Positions 24,398 to 33,745 of a stretch of 48,486 bases of DNA are shown piece after piece (position 1 is the stretch's first letter; the number at the start of each line of letters is the position of its first letter). The notes beneath the pieces are model-generated. The model saw only the letters and a list, made by a program, of their open reading frames with translations. It searched no databases and had not been told where the DNA came from. The position numbers were made by a program, and so were the translations under genes. The stretch is from a bacterium (GTDB lineage Bacteria > Desulfobacterota > Binatia > HRBIN30 > CADEER01), in contig JAUIGL010000049.1 of assembly GCA_030430165.1 (NCBI GenBank), positions 1 through 48,486 of the forward strand, given 5' to 3'.

Positions 24398-27300
24398 TCA
24401 ATCGTCTTTCTTGCGATCGAAGATGAACATCACCCACTCGCCGGCCGCGTTGCCGCCGGTGAGATTCGCTGTCGACTCCCACGTTACGTAGCGACGGCGG
24501 CGAATGCGTGGCAGCTGGTTGGTGCCGAAGCGCAGCCGCGACAACGTGAGCAACTCGCCCAGGTCGCGGTCGAACTGGAAGACCCGGCGATTGGTCGCGC
24601 CGTTCAGGTTGAGGTCCGAGGTCGACTCGAAGACCAACCAGCGGCCGCTGGCGCCGATCACGGGATTGACGCTCTCTCCCGAGGGCGCCGAAGTGATCTG
24701 TTCGTAGGTCCCCTCTTTCGACTGGAACACGAAGATCTCGGTGCTGCCGTCGGGGTTGCCGCCGGTGTAGTCGCCGTTCGAGCTGAACGTCACCAGCTTG
24801 GCGCGGGTGTCCGACGTCGGTGAGCTGTTGACCACCGGCGCCTGCGAGTCGGTCACCTGGGTGATCACCGGCACGCCCTTCCGCCTCACCTTGGCGACGA
24901 AGATCTCGGTGTTGTGGTCCGGATTGTTGACCCCCGGGACCTTCTTGTTGTTGTGCAGGTCGCCGTTCGACTCGAAGACCACCCGGCGCCCGTCGATCGT
25001 CGAAGGAAGTCGGTTGACGACGGTCTGGCAGGAATCGCCCGGCCCCTCGCACTCGCCGTCGGAGGCACATTCACCGCCACTCACGCTGCAGAAGCCGGTG
25101 GTCCGGGTGAGCTGGAACCAGCGATCCTTCTTCGGCATGTAGACGAAGATCTCGGTGTTTCCGTCGGGGTTCTCACCGAGCGGGTCGTCGTTCGACTCCA
25201 TCGCCACGAAACGCCCCGACATCGCCGGCGCGACGTTGCGGTAGTCGACCGGCGGCACGTTGTCGGTCAGCATTTCCATGGCAGCCGCCTCCTGCCCCTT
25301 CTCGTAGGTGCGGCGAGTCCAGGTGAGCGCTTCCGATGAGCCGTCTGCGTTGCCTCCGCCGAGATCCGCGGTGGTCTCGCAGAACGCCGCCTTGCCGCGA
25401 CCGGTGATGCGCGGCAGGGCGCTCGCCTGGCTGCCGGTCGGATCGTCGGTGATCTGAGTAATCTGAACGCACTCGCCGTTGAGCACGATCGGATCCGCCG
25501 CGGGATCGCCCGGACAGTCGAGGTTGCCGTTGCAGGTGGTGCACGAAGCGACATCGTCGAAATCACACGGCAAGAGGCCGCCGAGGCAGACACCGCCCCA
25601 CTTCGCACGCGGCCGGCGGTCGAGCACGTAGACTTCCTGGCTGCCGTCGGGATTGGACTTGGTGCTGCGGTCGTCGATGTCCATGTCACGTGTCGACTCG
25701 AAAACGACGAAGCGACCGAACGGATCCAAATCGGGACGCCGCCCGGGAACCAGCTGTCGCAGCTCTGCGGTTTCGATGCTGCACACGCCATCGACACTGG
25801 CGAAGCCCTCGGGGAAGGGCCGACAGAGAAACTCGATGAAGTCGGTGGTCGCGCCGGCGCGATCTTCGATCGGATCGCCAACGCCGGTGAACAATCCACT
25901 CGGCCCGGTCTGCGAGTCCCACCAGTTGAGCGTCGCGTCGAGCACACCGCTGGCGGCGGCGTTGGCCAAGCCGACGGCGTTGTCGGTGATGTTGTTGTTC
26001 TCGATTCGCGTGCCCGCCGCGCCGGCCTCGACCAGCACGCCTTCGGCACCGTTCGCGTCGATGTCGCTCTCGACCAACGTCGAGTCGCTGCCGATCGCCG
26101 ACAAGACGACACCGGCGCCAGCCGAGCGACGGATCTGGTTGGCGGCGATCGTCACCGTCGAGCTCGGCGCATCGCGCACCACCAAGCCGTCGCCTTCGGA
26201 GTCTTCGATCTGATTCGCGACCACCGACACGGCGATGCCCGCAACCTCGACGGCTGCGCCGGCCGAGCCACCGCCGAGCACGGTGTTGCCGGCTCCGACA
26301 CCGCCGGTTTCACTGCCGACCTGGACCAGAATCGCGGGAGCTCCGCTGGCCTGCAGCAACGAAATCGGCGCGGCGTTGTCGATCAGCTGGTTGTTCTCGA
26401 TCTCGACGCAATCGATGCGGCTGGTCCAGTGGATGCCGGCGACGCTGTCGCGGATCACGTTGTCGACGATGCGCAGGTTTGACCCCGCGGCGACGCCGCA
26501 ACTCGCCTGACCGAGGTAGCAGATCGAGCTGGCGTCGATCGCCGAGCCGGTATCCGAAATCAGCGTCAGCCCCTCGATCGCGACACCACTGCGCCGGATG
26601 TCGACGGTCGTGCCGGTGCTCGAAACTTCGGTCACCGCGGCACCGCCGGTCGAACGCAGTGAGATCTCTTTGTCGACCACCACCGGCCCGGCGTAGACGC
26701 CGGGACAGACCGACACCACGTCGCCGTCCTGCGCCGCGGCGATCGCATCCTGGATGGTTGCGTGACTGGGAGCTCCGCAGCCGCCGACGAAGATCTCGGC
26801 GCCACTGGCGAAGACGTAACTGCATTGCGTCGAAACGCTGCAGTCGGCTTCGCAGCCGTCGCCGCCGGTCTGGTTGCCGTCGTCGCAGGCCTCGCCGGCC
26901 TCGACGATCAAGTTGCCGCAACAGCCGGGCTGAACCTCGTTCAAGCACATACCGGCCGCTTCGCTACAACTGTCCTGGGTGCAGATGTTGTCGTCCGAAC
27001 AATCGAGCGGCGAACCGCCGCCGCAAACACCGGCGACGCAAGTCTCGCCGGCGGTGCAGAACGCACCGTCGTCACACGCGGTTCCGTCGTTGGCAGGTTG
27101 CGGCTCGCACTGATCCGCCACCTCGTTGCAGATGCCGACGTTGCAGGAGCCGGTGAACACCGAGCAATCGCGCGCCCCGCCGCCGACGCAGCTTCCGCCG
27201 CTGCAGACGTCGCCGTCGGTGCAGAACTGCCCGTCCTCGCAACCCAGTCCGTCGGCCGCTCCGGCATCTTGCACACAGGCATCGGCGTCTTCGTCGCACG

Positions 27301-28831
27301 AGTCGACGGTACAGGCGTTGCCGTCCGCGCAATCGCGAGCGACGCCGACGCACGAACCGGCGCTGCATTGGTCCGAAACGGTGCAGAACGAGCCATCGTC
27401 ACAGGGCGTCGCGGCGCAATCCGGGTCGGCGCAATCGGCGAGACTATCGCCGTCGTTGTCGACGCCGTCGTCACACACCTCGAAGCTGACGTCGACGGTG
27501 ATGCTGCACAGCGTCTGCGCGCCACAGTCGTCGAGCGCGTTGAAGACGACGACGTGTTGTCCTTGCTGACCGGCCGTCGGTGTCCAGGAAAACGACGAGG
27601 TTGCCGGTTGTCCGCTGATCGGCAACCCGGGGCTCATCACCGCGCCGGTCGGCAGTCCGGTCACGTTGAACTCGACGTCGACCAGGTCCGGATCCGAAGC
27701 CTGCACCGGGAAGGAGAGGTTGTTGCCGGGGTTGATCGACAGTGTCGAGCCGCACGCCGGGGTCGAGCCGTCGAAGACGGGCGCGGCGTTGCCGAGCTCG
27801 CACGACGGTACCAGCTGGATCAGAAAGTCGAGCGCGACCCGGCTCCCCCCGGGCGCCTCCTCGAGCATGACCTGAGTCGAATAGAGCGTGTTGTAATCGG
27901 CGTCGCCGCAGCCGCCGTCGGGTGGCTCGGGACCGGAATCACCCGCCATGCTGCAGCCGGTGGTGTTCCAGGTGTAGAGACCGGTGTTGGCATCGACGGT
28001 GGCCGAGCTCGGGCACTGCGGACCGCCCGGCTGCGACACGATCGCAGCCTCCGACGGCGTCGCCAGGCGAAACGTGACCGGATCGAGGTCGTCGTCCGAC
28101 ACCGGAATCGAGAACTGGCAGATCCCGCTGTCCGGGCAGATGACGATCGGCGGTAGATTCGACACCGGAGAGCTCTTGCCGCTGCCGACGTTGACCACGG
28201 TCTCCATGCGGTAATCGCTGTCCGGGTTGTTCATGTGCGCGTTGGGAGCGCGGCAGGCGCTCAAGCGACAGCAGTCGGTGAGCTCGGCGGTGCGATTGCC
28301 CGCGCTTGCGTAGACGTGGGTGATCGAGGTGTCGTACGGCGCCGAGGCCGCCGGCAGGCTGTCCGGATCGAGCGCGGTGCCGAACAGCCAATCGTTGTCG
28401 AGATCGATCGAGGAGACGAGAAACAGCAGCGCCTGCGACAAGCCACTCGGGCCGCCGATGAGACCGCTCGAATCGCCCGGGTCGAACTTCGAGTTGCCCT
28501 GGCGTTCGTGAATGACGTCGCCGACGCCGGCGCGCCCGTCGGGCCCGGTGCAGGGAATGTCATTCAGCGTCGCGGGATCGATACAGCGGTCGTTGAAAGT
28601 GTTGAACGCCGAGCGCCGCCACACCGCCTGGACGTTGAAGTCGATCGCGTTCGGATCGATGTCCGTGCGCGACACCCAGGTGACGTGCGAGTAGCGCAGG
28701 TGCGTCGCCGAAGCCGGCATCGCCATCGACGATGCGAGCAAAGCCAACGCCATCACCGCAAGGACGCGGCTACCCCCGAATTCGCCGCCACGCGCATACG
28801 GCGCCCGGCGCGAAATAAGTTGCTGTGACAT
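24398..28831 (-). CDS. Giant secreted mosaic protein: Cys-rich repeats, beta-helix and beta-propeller
   Basis: 1,477 aa with a signal peptide (about 20-43). Order: an N-terminal beta domain starting THLRYSHVTW; immunoglobulin-like region to about 445; Cys-rich repeats (about 450-670) of the CDDGxFC...CVxGxC and CTxDSC type, ending in a CGNLIVEAGEACDDGN module known from myxobacterial surface proteins; a right-handed parallel beta-helix (about 680-985, NNQLIDNAA-like turns); and a C-terminal TolB/WD40-like propeller (about 1015-1475) with at least six blades of the FESTxDL...DGSTEIFVF type. No catalytic motif or sorting signal is seen. Probably secreted or outer-surface adhesion or binding. 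GGGGGG lies ahead of the ATG. Confidence 0.82.
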   Translation of the reverse strand: MSQQLISRRAPYARGGEFGGSRVLAVMALALLASSMAMPASATHLRYSHVTWVSRTDIDPNAIDFNVQAVWRRSAFNTFNDRCIDPATLNDIPCTGPDGRAGVGDVIHERQGNSKFDPGDSSGLIGGPSGLSQALLFLVSSIDLDNDWLFGTALDPDSLPAASAPYDTSITHVYASAGNRTAELTDCCRLSACRAPNAHMNNPDSDYRMETVVNVGSGKSSPVSNLPPIVICPDSGICQFSIPVSDDDLDPVTFRLATPSEAAIVSQPGGPQCPSSATVDANTGLYTWNTTGCSMAGDSGPEPPDGGCGDADYNTLYSTQVMLEEAPGGSRVALDFLIQLVPSCELGNAAPVFDGSTPACGSTLSINPGNNLSFPVQASDPDLVDVEFNVTGLPTGAVMSPGLPISGQPATSSFSWTPTAGQQGQHVVVFNALDDCGAQTLCSITVDVSFEVCDDGVDNDGDSLADCADPDCAATPCDDGSFCTVSDQCSAGSCVGVARDCADGNACTVDSCDEDADACVQDAGAADGLGCEDGQFCTDGDVCSGGSCVGGGARDCSVFTGSCNVGICNEVADQCEPQPANDGTACDDGAFCTAGETCVAGVCGGGSPLDCSDDNICTQDSCSEAAGMCLNEVQPGCCGNLIVEAGEACDDGNQTGGDGCEADCSVSTQCSYVFASGAEIFVGGCGAPSHATIQDAIAAAQDGDVVSVCPGVYAGPVVVDKEISLRSTGGAAVTEVSSTGTTVDIRRSGVAIEGLTLISDTGSAIDASSICYLGQASCGVAAGSNLRIVDNVIRDSVAGIHWTSRIDCVEIENNQLIDNAAPISLLQASGAPAILVQVGSETGGVGAGNTVLGGGSAGAAVEVAGIAVSVVANQIEDSEGDGLVVRDAPSSTVTIAANQIRRSAGAGVVLSAIGSDSTLVESDIDANGAEGVLVEAGAAGTRIENNNITDNAVGLANAAASGVLDATLNWWDSQTGPSGLFTGVGDPIEDRAGATTDFIEFLCRPFPEGFASVDGVCSIETAELRQLVPGRRPDLDPFGRFVVFESTRDMDIDDRSTKSNPDGSQEVYVLDRRPRAKWGGVCLGGLLPCDFDDVASCTTCNGNLDCPGDPAADPIVLNGECVQITQITDDPTGSQASALPRITGRGKAAFCETTADLGGGNADGSSEALTWTRRTYEKGQEAAAMEMLTDNVPPVDYRNVAPAMSGRFVAMESNDDPLGENPDGNTEIFVYMPKKDRWFQLTRTTGFCSVSGGECASDGECEGPGDSCQTVVNRLPSTIDGRRVVFESNGDLHNNKKVPGVNNPDHNTEIFVAKVRRKGVPVITQVTDSQAPVVNSSPTSDTRAKLVTFSSNGDYTGGNPDGSTEIFVFQSKEGTYEQITSAPSGESVNPVIGASGRWLVFESTSDLNLNGATNRRVFQFDRDLGELLTLSRLRFGTNQLPRIRRRRYVTWESTANLTGGNAAGEWVMFIFDRKKDD

Positions 28832-29123
28832 CGTTCCCCCCGGAATCGAGCCTTGAGCCTTCTATGTCGAACGTTCGAATTTGCGCCCGCCACTCTCGCT
28901 CAGCTGCCACCCTCAAATCAATCCGACTGCCCCCCACTATAGAAGCGATCGTCGAGATCGCTCTCGCCCACCGGCCAGGCGCGATCTCGAAGAGTGGCGA
29001 CCTGCTTTGTCACGGTCTCCGCCATGTAGCCTTGTCGACGCCCCTAAAGTCAACAAAAAATCAATGTTTATCGAGGTTTTTTGCCGACAGGGCACCCGCC
29101 TGGCGATTCCGCCAAGCGTCTGG
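28832..29123. other. Gene-free stretch with a weak promoter candidate for the giant secreted protein
   Basis: This lies between the mpl stop and the start of the giant secreted protein, both on the minus strand. An AT-rich patch at 29045-29090 contains a minus-strand TTGACT (29053-29048), with TACATG (29028-29023) 19 bases further. The spacer is long and the match weak. I see no other structure or reading frame here. Confidence 0.3.
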
Positions 29124-30596
29124 TCAGGAGCGCTCGACGAGTCCGTCGGTCAAACGCCGCCGCAGCCCGCCAAAGGCGCCGTTCGACATCATCACCACCA
29201 CGTCGCCGGCAGCGACCTCCGCCAGAACGGTTTTTGAAATTTCCGTGGCGTCGGCCGCGACCGAAGCCGTGCAGCCACTCGCGCCGAGATCTGCAACCAG
29301 CCGAGAAGTCGACAGTTCCTCCTCCGGCCGCACGACGTCCGACTGCTTGCGGAAGACCTCGGCGACAATCACGCGGTCGGCCAAAGCCAGCGCCTCGGCA
29401 TACGCCTCCTGGAAGACCGCCCGCCGGCTGGTGTTCGAGCGCGGCTCGAACAAGGCCCACAGCCGCCGCTCGGCGAAGCGCGCCCGCATCGCCTCGAGGA
29501 CACCGCGCACCGCGGTCGGGTGATGCGCGAAATCGTCGTAGAGAGTCACACCCCCCCATTCGCCGACCAACTCCTGGCGCCGCGCGACACCGCGAAACTC
29601 CTCCAACCCAGCGGCGACTTCGTCGTGACGCAGGCCTTCGGCTCGCGCCAGCGCATAGACGCCCATGGCGTTCCAGACGTTGATGTATCCGGGCGCCCGC
29701 AACGCGACCTCGCCCTCGCGACCGCCGCGACGGTAGATCGAAAACACCGTTCGCCCCCCGCTGTCGTGCAAGTCTGCGTAGGTCCAGTCCGCACCCTGCG
29801 CGGCGAAGGTCTCGACGGCGCACTGCTCGCCCTCGCCGGCGACCGCCACCGCTTCGGGGAAGCTGGCGTTCACCACCAGCGGAGCCGCCGCGGGCAGCAG
29901 CGCGACCAGCTCGCGAAACGACTGCTTGATGGCGTCGAGATCGGCGTAGATGTCGGCGTGATCGAACTCGATCGCGGTCAGGATCGCCGCCGCCGGCCGG
30001 TAGTGGACGAACTTCGGCCGCTTGTCGAAGAACGCGCTGTCGTACTCGTCGCCTTCGATGACGAAGTGCTCGCCCCCGCCGAGTGCGAAGTTGCCGCCGA
30101 AGTCGAGCGCGTGCCCCCCCACCATCATGCTCGGGTCGCGTCCGGCGCTGCGCAGAACCGTCGCCAGCATCGCCGTCGACGTCGACTTGCCGTGGGTGCC
30201 CGCCACCACCAGAGACCGCTTCTCGGCGAGAAAGAGCTCGCCGAGCGCCGACGGCATCGACCGATAGGGGATCGACGACTCGAGCAGCGCCTCCGCCTCG
30301 GGGTTGCCGCGCGAGATCTTGTTGCCGACGATCACCAGATCGGGACGCGGCTCCAGGTTCTCGGCGCGATAGCCCTCGATCACCTCGATGCCGAGATCGG
30401 CGAGCACATCGCTCATCGGCGGGTAGACCTGTTCGTCCGAACCGCGCACCCGCGCCCCGCGCGCCTTCAGCAAACCAGCCAGGGCGGTCATGCCGACGCC
30501 GGCGACGGCGATCAGATGCACCGTCTGCAGGCCGTCCCAACCGACTTCGCCGCGGCCGATACTCGCCGGACGCTGATTCGATTCGGCTGCGCTCAT
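29124..30596 (-). CDS. mpl: UDP-N-acetylmuramate:L-Ala-gamma-D-Glu-meso-DAP ligase (Mpl)
   Basis: 490 aa. Mpl reattaches recycled murein tripeptide to UDP-MurNAc in the cytoplasm, ATP-dependently. The ATP-binding loop GTHGKSTS is at residues 133-140, and the Mpl-specific block IEGDEYDSAFFDKRPKF is at about 180-196. The substrate-binding YDDFAHHPTAV is in the C-terminal domain. The GVGMTALA N-terminal MurC-like Rossmann motif is at 33-40. Its ATG overlaps the serine hydrolase stop by four bases, making the pair translationally coupled. With LdcA upstream, the context is muropeptide recycling, and DAP-type peptidoglycan is implied. Confidence 0.95.
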   Translation of the reverse strand: MSAAESNQRPASIGRGEVGWDGLQTVHLIAVAGVGMTALAGLLKARGARVRGSDEQVYPPMSDVLADLGIEVIEGYRAENLEPRPDLVIVGNKISRGNPEAEALLESSIPYRSMPSALGELFLAEKRSLVVAGTHGKSTSTAMLATVLRSAGRDPSMMVGGHALDFGGNFALGGGEHFVIEGDEYDSAFFDKRPKFVHYRPAAAILTAIEFDHADIYADLDAIKQSFRELVALLPAAAPLVVNASFPEAVAVAGEGEQCAVETFAAQGADWTYADLHDSGGRTVFSIYRRGGREGEVALRAPGYINVWNAMGVYALARAEGLRHDEVAAGLEEFRGVARRQELVGEWGGVTLYDDFAHHPTAVRGVLEAMRARFAERRLWALFEPRSNTSRRAVFQEAYAEALALADRVIVAEVFRKQSDVVRPEEELSTSRLVADLGASGCTASVAADATEISKTVLAEVAAGDVVVMMSNGAFGGLRRRLTDGLVERS

Positions 30597-31723
30597 CGCC
30601 GCGCGTCCAGCTCTTGGTTGATGCAGTCGTGGATCATCGGTCGAAACTCCCGGATCTGGTCGTTGTCCCGGCTCGGGTGAACCCGATTGGTGAGAAGAAT
30701 GACGTGGCAGTCGCGGTCGAGGTCGATCCAGATCGAGGTGCCGGTGAACCCCAGATGCCCGAAAGTGTTGCTGGAAAAGCCGCTGCCGGCTCTCGACCGC
30801 TCCGGCGCCGGTGTATCCCAAGCCAGTCCCCACGTCGAATCGGCGACCGCGCCGTCGATCTTCCAGAACTCGCGGACCACCACGGCCGGGACGATGTCGT
30901 CGCCGCCGCGCCAGGCATGGCGCAGCCGCTGCGCCAGGCGGTCGAGGTCGCGTGCCGAGCCGAACAACCCCGCGTGTCCGGCAACTCCCCCCATCGCGTA
31001 GGCGTTGTCGTCGTGAACCTCGCCGCACAGCACGCGGCCCCGCCACGGGCAGCGCTCGGTCGGCGCGATTCCGTCGCCCGTCGGTGGCCCACTGGCCGAC
31101 CGATCGATCGCCAGGAAGGCGGTCGAGTCGAGCGCCAGCGGCTCGAAGATGCGCTCGCGGCAAAACCGATCGAGCGACCTGCCGGAGATCTCTTCGATCG
31201 CCGCGCCGAGCAGCATGAAATCCAGATCGCTGTACAGCGCTCGCGCCCCGGGCGCGGCCTCGAGCTGCTCACCGCAGATCTCCCGGTAAACGTAGCGCTT
31301 CGCCGACTCGCTGCCGAGGAAGCCCGCCTCGCCGCGCTGCTCGATGTCGCGGATCTCGCGGAAGAATGGGCGCCACGCCGCCAACCCCGAGCAATGGCTG
31401 AGCAACTGGCGAAAGGTGACGGTCCCCTTGTCGTGCTGCGCGAAGTCGGCGAAGAGCTGTGCCACCGGATCGTCGAGGCGCAGCGAGCCGTCGGCCACCA
31501 GCATCATGATCGCGACCCCGGTCGCCAGCGGCTTGGTCAACGACGACAGATCGAAGACGGTGTCGACCTGCATCGCGCTCGGCTCCGGCTCGATCGCGCG
31601 GTTGCCCCAGGCGCGCAGTGCGACCTCCTCGCGGTCGCGCACCAGCAGCACCGCGCCCGGGAAGACCCCGCTCTGCACCGCCTCGGCGAACGCCAGGTCG
31701 ACCGGCGATCCGGGCTCGATCAT
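30593..31723 (-). CDS. Beta-lactamase-fold serine hydrolase of the muropeptide unit
   Basis: A 376-aa class C beta-lactamase/penicillin-binding-protein-like hydrolase. The active-site SxxK is SLTK (Ser61, Lys64). A YSD motif near residue 165 stands at the YxN position, and HLGFTGTS near 320 at the HxG position. No signal peptide is evident, so it may be cytoplasmic, unlike ordinary PBPs. It lies between ldcA (45-base gap) and mpl (4-base overlap), so its substrate is probably a muropeptide, a D-amino-acid peptide or an anhydro-muropeptide. Exact reaction unknown. Confidence 0.85.
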   Translation of the reverse strand: MIEPGSPVDLAFAEAVQSGVFPGAVLLVRDREEVALRAWGNRAIEPEPSAMQVDTVFDLSSLTKPLATGVAIMMLVADGSLRLDDPVAQLFADFAQHDKGTVTFRQLLSHCSGLAAWRPFFREIRDIEQRGEAGFLGSESAKRYVYREICGEQLEAAPGARALYSDLDFMLLGAAIEEISGRSLDRFCRERIFEPLALDSTAFLAIDRSASGPPTGDGIAPTERCPWRGRVLCGEVHDDNAYAMGGVAGHAGLFGSARDLDRLAQRLRHAWRGGDDIVPAVVVREFWKIDGAVADSTWGLAWDTPAPERSRAGSGFSSNTFGHLGFTGTSIWIDLDRDCHVILLTNRVHPSRDNDQIREFRPMIHDCINQELDARR

Positions 31724-31768
31724 CGCGACAACCTGCCTGCGCCGGTCCGAGTCGGGATCACGCCGCGC

Positions 31769-32668
31769 TCAATCCGAAAACGGGGATTCGAGGAAAGTCA
31801 CGTTCTGGCCGGCAAGTCGCGCCCGCGCGCCGAACGGGAGGGTGGCGCAGCCATCGCCGTGGCCGCTCGGCACACCGACCATCACCGGGTACCCGCAACC
31901 GGCGAACTGACCGCGAATCACGTCGATCACCTTCACGCTCTCGTTGGCGTCGGCGCTGCACCCGGTCATCTCGCCGAAGATCACGCCGGCGACGCCCTCC
32001 AGCTTCCCCGCCTGGCGCATCTGGGTCAGCATCCGATCGACGCGAAACGGCTTCTCGTTGACGTCCTCGAGAAAGAGGATCTTGCCCTTGGTCTCGATCT
32101 CGAACGGCGTACCGAGCGCCGCAACCACGGCCGAGAGGCAGCCCCCGGTCAGCGGCCCCTCCGCAGTTCCGGGCTCGACGATCGAATGGCCGGCCAGGCT
32201 CCAGCCGGAACGATCTCCCGACAGCAGCGCCAGCAGCAGCGGCAGCGCCTGCGGCTGCCGTTCGAAGTCCGACACCATCGGCCCGTGGAAGGTGACCAGA
32301 TCACAACACTGGGTCAGGTAGGTGAGCACGAAGGTGAGATCGCTGTAGCCGACGAAGATCTTCGCTGCGACCTCGCCGAGCTCGCCGGCGAGCAACGGCA
32401 GCAACCGCCCCGACCCGTAACCGCCGCGAGCGCAGATGATCGCGCGCACCGCGGGGTCGTCGAGCATCTCCATCAAGTCGTCGGCCCGCTCGCGGTCGGT
32501 TCCGGCGAGATAGCCCTGACGGCGAAAGACGGCATCGCCGATGCGAACCTCGTACCCCGCCTGGCGCAGGATGCGCGCTCCGGACTCGACCGCCAGCGCG
32601 TCCGGCGCAGCCGCGGGGGCAATCACGGCGATCGTGTCGCCGACTTTCAGAGGTGGTGGTTTCCGCAC
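31769..32668 (-). CDS. ldcA: LD-carboxypeptidase (peptidase family S66)
   Basis: A 299-aa LdcA-type enzyme that trims the terminal D-Ala from recycled murein tetrapeptides, giving the tripeptide used by Mpl. The Ser-Glu-His triad is visible: Ser109 in VGYSDLT, Glu201 in FLEDVNEKPF, His270 in PSGHGDG. The ARGGYGSGRLL block and the N-terminal GDTIAVIAPA are family signatures. There is no signal peptide, consistent with cytoplasmic action. The start is GTG 32668 with a GAAGGGG upstream. First gene of the recycling unit. Confidence 0.95.
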   Translation of the reverse strand: MRKPPPLKVGDTIAVIAPAAAPDALAVESGARILRQAGYEVRIGDAVFRRQGYLAGTDRERADDLMEMLDDPAVRAIICARGGYGSGRLLPLLAGELGEVAAKIFVGYSDLTFVLTYLTQCCDLVTFHGPMVSDFERQPQALPLLLALLSGDRSGWSLAGHSIVEPGTAEGPLTGGCLSAVVAALGTPFEIETKGKILFLEDVNEKPFRVDRMLTQMRQAGKLEGVAGVIFGEMTGCSADANESVKVIDVIRGQFAGCGYPVMVGVPSGHGDGCATLPFGARARLAGQNVTFLESPFSD

Positions 32669-32774
32669 GCCTGCGCCCCTTCAGCCAACCCGACGAACGT
32701 CGCGACCCGCTGCAGCGGCTGGCCCGCGCGCCGACGACACCCGTCTCCTCGGTACCGTCACCCTACCCTCATCC

Positions 32775-32798
32775 GCGTCTCGACACCAAGCGAGACGC
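32775..32798 (-). terminator. Hairpin downstream of the ferredoxin gene
   Basis: GCGTCTCG (32775-32782) pairs with CGAGACGC (32791-32798) around an 8-nt loop, 26 bases past the ferredoxin-fusion stop and before ldcA. No T-tract is seen, so terminator function is tentative. Confidence 0.4.
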
Positions 32799-32823
32799 AC
32801 CACATTGCGCGGCGGCGCTGCGA

Positions 32824-33612
32824 TCAGCCGAAGATCCAAGCCTTCTTCTTCGGCGCGCCGGGCGCGATCACCGACTTGCTCAGTGCGCGCACCTCCGCGT
32901 TGATCTCCTCCAGCTCCGCCTTCTGACGAGCCTCGAACTCGTCGAGCTCCTTCTGACGGCGCAGCCGCAGCTCCTCGAAATCGCGCGTCCAGCGATCGTG
33001 AAACTCGTGCAGCACCTTGCTGATCTGATTGTGCAGGCTGGTGGTCACGATGTACTGCGCCTTGCAAAAGGGGCAGCGCAGCACGTTGCCGCTGCGCAGG
33101 TGCCGGAACAGCACGCCGTAGGTCCCGCCACAGGCGTGGCAATCGATCGGCACTTCCCAAGTGTCGAGCGCCGGCAAATTGAGCGCCGGTCCGGCAGCAG
33201 CCGCCGGGGCCGCAGCCGCCGGCGCCGCGGCGGCTGGAGCAGCCGGCGCCGCCGCAGCCGGAGTCGCCGACTCGCCGCTGCTCTCGCGAAAGCGCGAAGG
33301 GAAATCGGCTCCGAACTCGGTGCCCGGATGCAGCTCCTTGGCGCGCTCGAGCAGCTGCGCCTCGGTCTCGGGGATGTCCGGATTGGGAATGCAGACATCG
33401 ACCGGGCACACCGCAGCGCAGGCCTCCTGGTCGTGGAAGCCGACGCACTCGGTGCACTTCTCCGGCACGATGTAGAAGACGTCGGCCGAAAGCGGCGGGT
33501 GCATCGAGCCGTTGAACTCCCACTCCACCCCACCCTGATAGATGGCCGTGTTCGGGCATTCGGGCTCACAAGCCCCGCAATTGATGCATTCCTCGGTGAT
33601 CATCGTTGCCAT
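32824..33612 (-). CDS. 2[4Fe-4S] ferredoxin fused to zinc ribbon and coiled coil
   Basis: A 262-aa fusion. Residues 9-75 hold a ferredoxin with two cluster sites: C-x2-C-x2-C-x3-CP (CINCGACEPECP) and an extended C-x2-C-x8-C-x3-CP (CTECVGFHDQEACAAVCP), as in Allochromatium-type ferredoxins. A long Ala-Pro linker (about 117-141) follows, then a zinc-ribbon (CHAC ... CPFC, about 156-180). A charged coiled coil (about 190-245) precedes the tail KKKAWIFG. A ferredoxin with these additions is unusual and suggests docking to a partner complex or nucleic acid. TGAGGAG precedes the ATG. Confidence 0.88.
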   Translation of the reverse strand: MATMITEECINCGACEPECPNTAIYQGGVEWEFNGSMHPPLSADVFYIVPEKCTECVGFHDQEACAAVCPVDVCIPNPDIPETEAQLLERAKELHPGTEFGADFPSRFRESSGESATPAAAAPAAPAAAAPAAAAPAAAAGPALNLPALDTWEVPIDCHACGGTYGVLFRHLRSGNVLRCPFCKAQYIVTTSLHNQISKVLHEFHDRWTRDFEELRLRRQKELDEFEARQKAELEEINAEVRALSKSVIAPGAPKKKAWIFG

Positions 33613-33726
33613 GGCGCACTCCTCAAGGGAACACAGATAGCAACCTCAAAATCGGCGGGCAATTGGCCCGCGACCAGCGACCACCGGGTCGCGCGGACAC
33701 GGTCGATTCGTAATGACTCGGCAGCG

Positions 33727-33735
33727 TGATATACT
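33727..33735 (+). promoter_or_regulatory. Extended -10 promoter candidate
   Basis: TG-A-TATACT at 33727-33735 is a good extended -10 box. The ATG chosen for the next gene (33746) begins only 10 bases downstream and has no Shine-Dalgarno, so a leaderless transcript would be expected. No good -35 is seen. Confidence 0.4.
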
Positions 33736-33745
33736 CCCTGAAATC

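Noticed and set aside
29089..29123. Intrinsic terminator after mpl
   Set aside because: Only a 5-bp stem is visible, and the following tract on the transcript strand is A-rich, not U-rich.
30535..30541. Further GTCCCAA copies at 30535 and near 6835 and 12087
   Set aside because: They lie inside mpl, ctaC and the cytochrome b gene without hairpins, so they are chance matches.
30083..32926. Plus-strand open frame of over 900 codons, Arg/Pro-rich
   Set aside because: It is antisense to mpl, the serine hydrolase and ldcA, all with clear motifs. Its composition is typical of GC-rich shadow frames.
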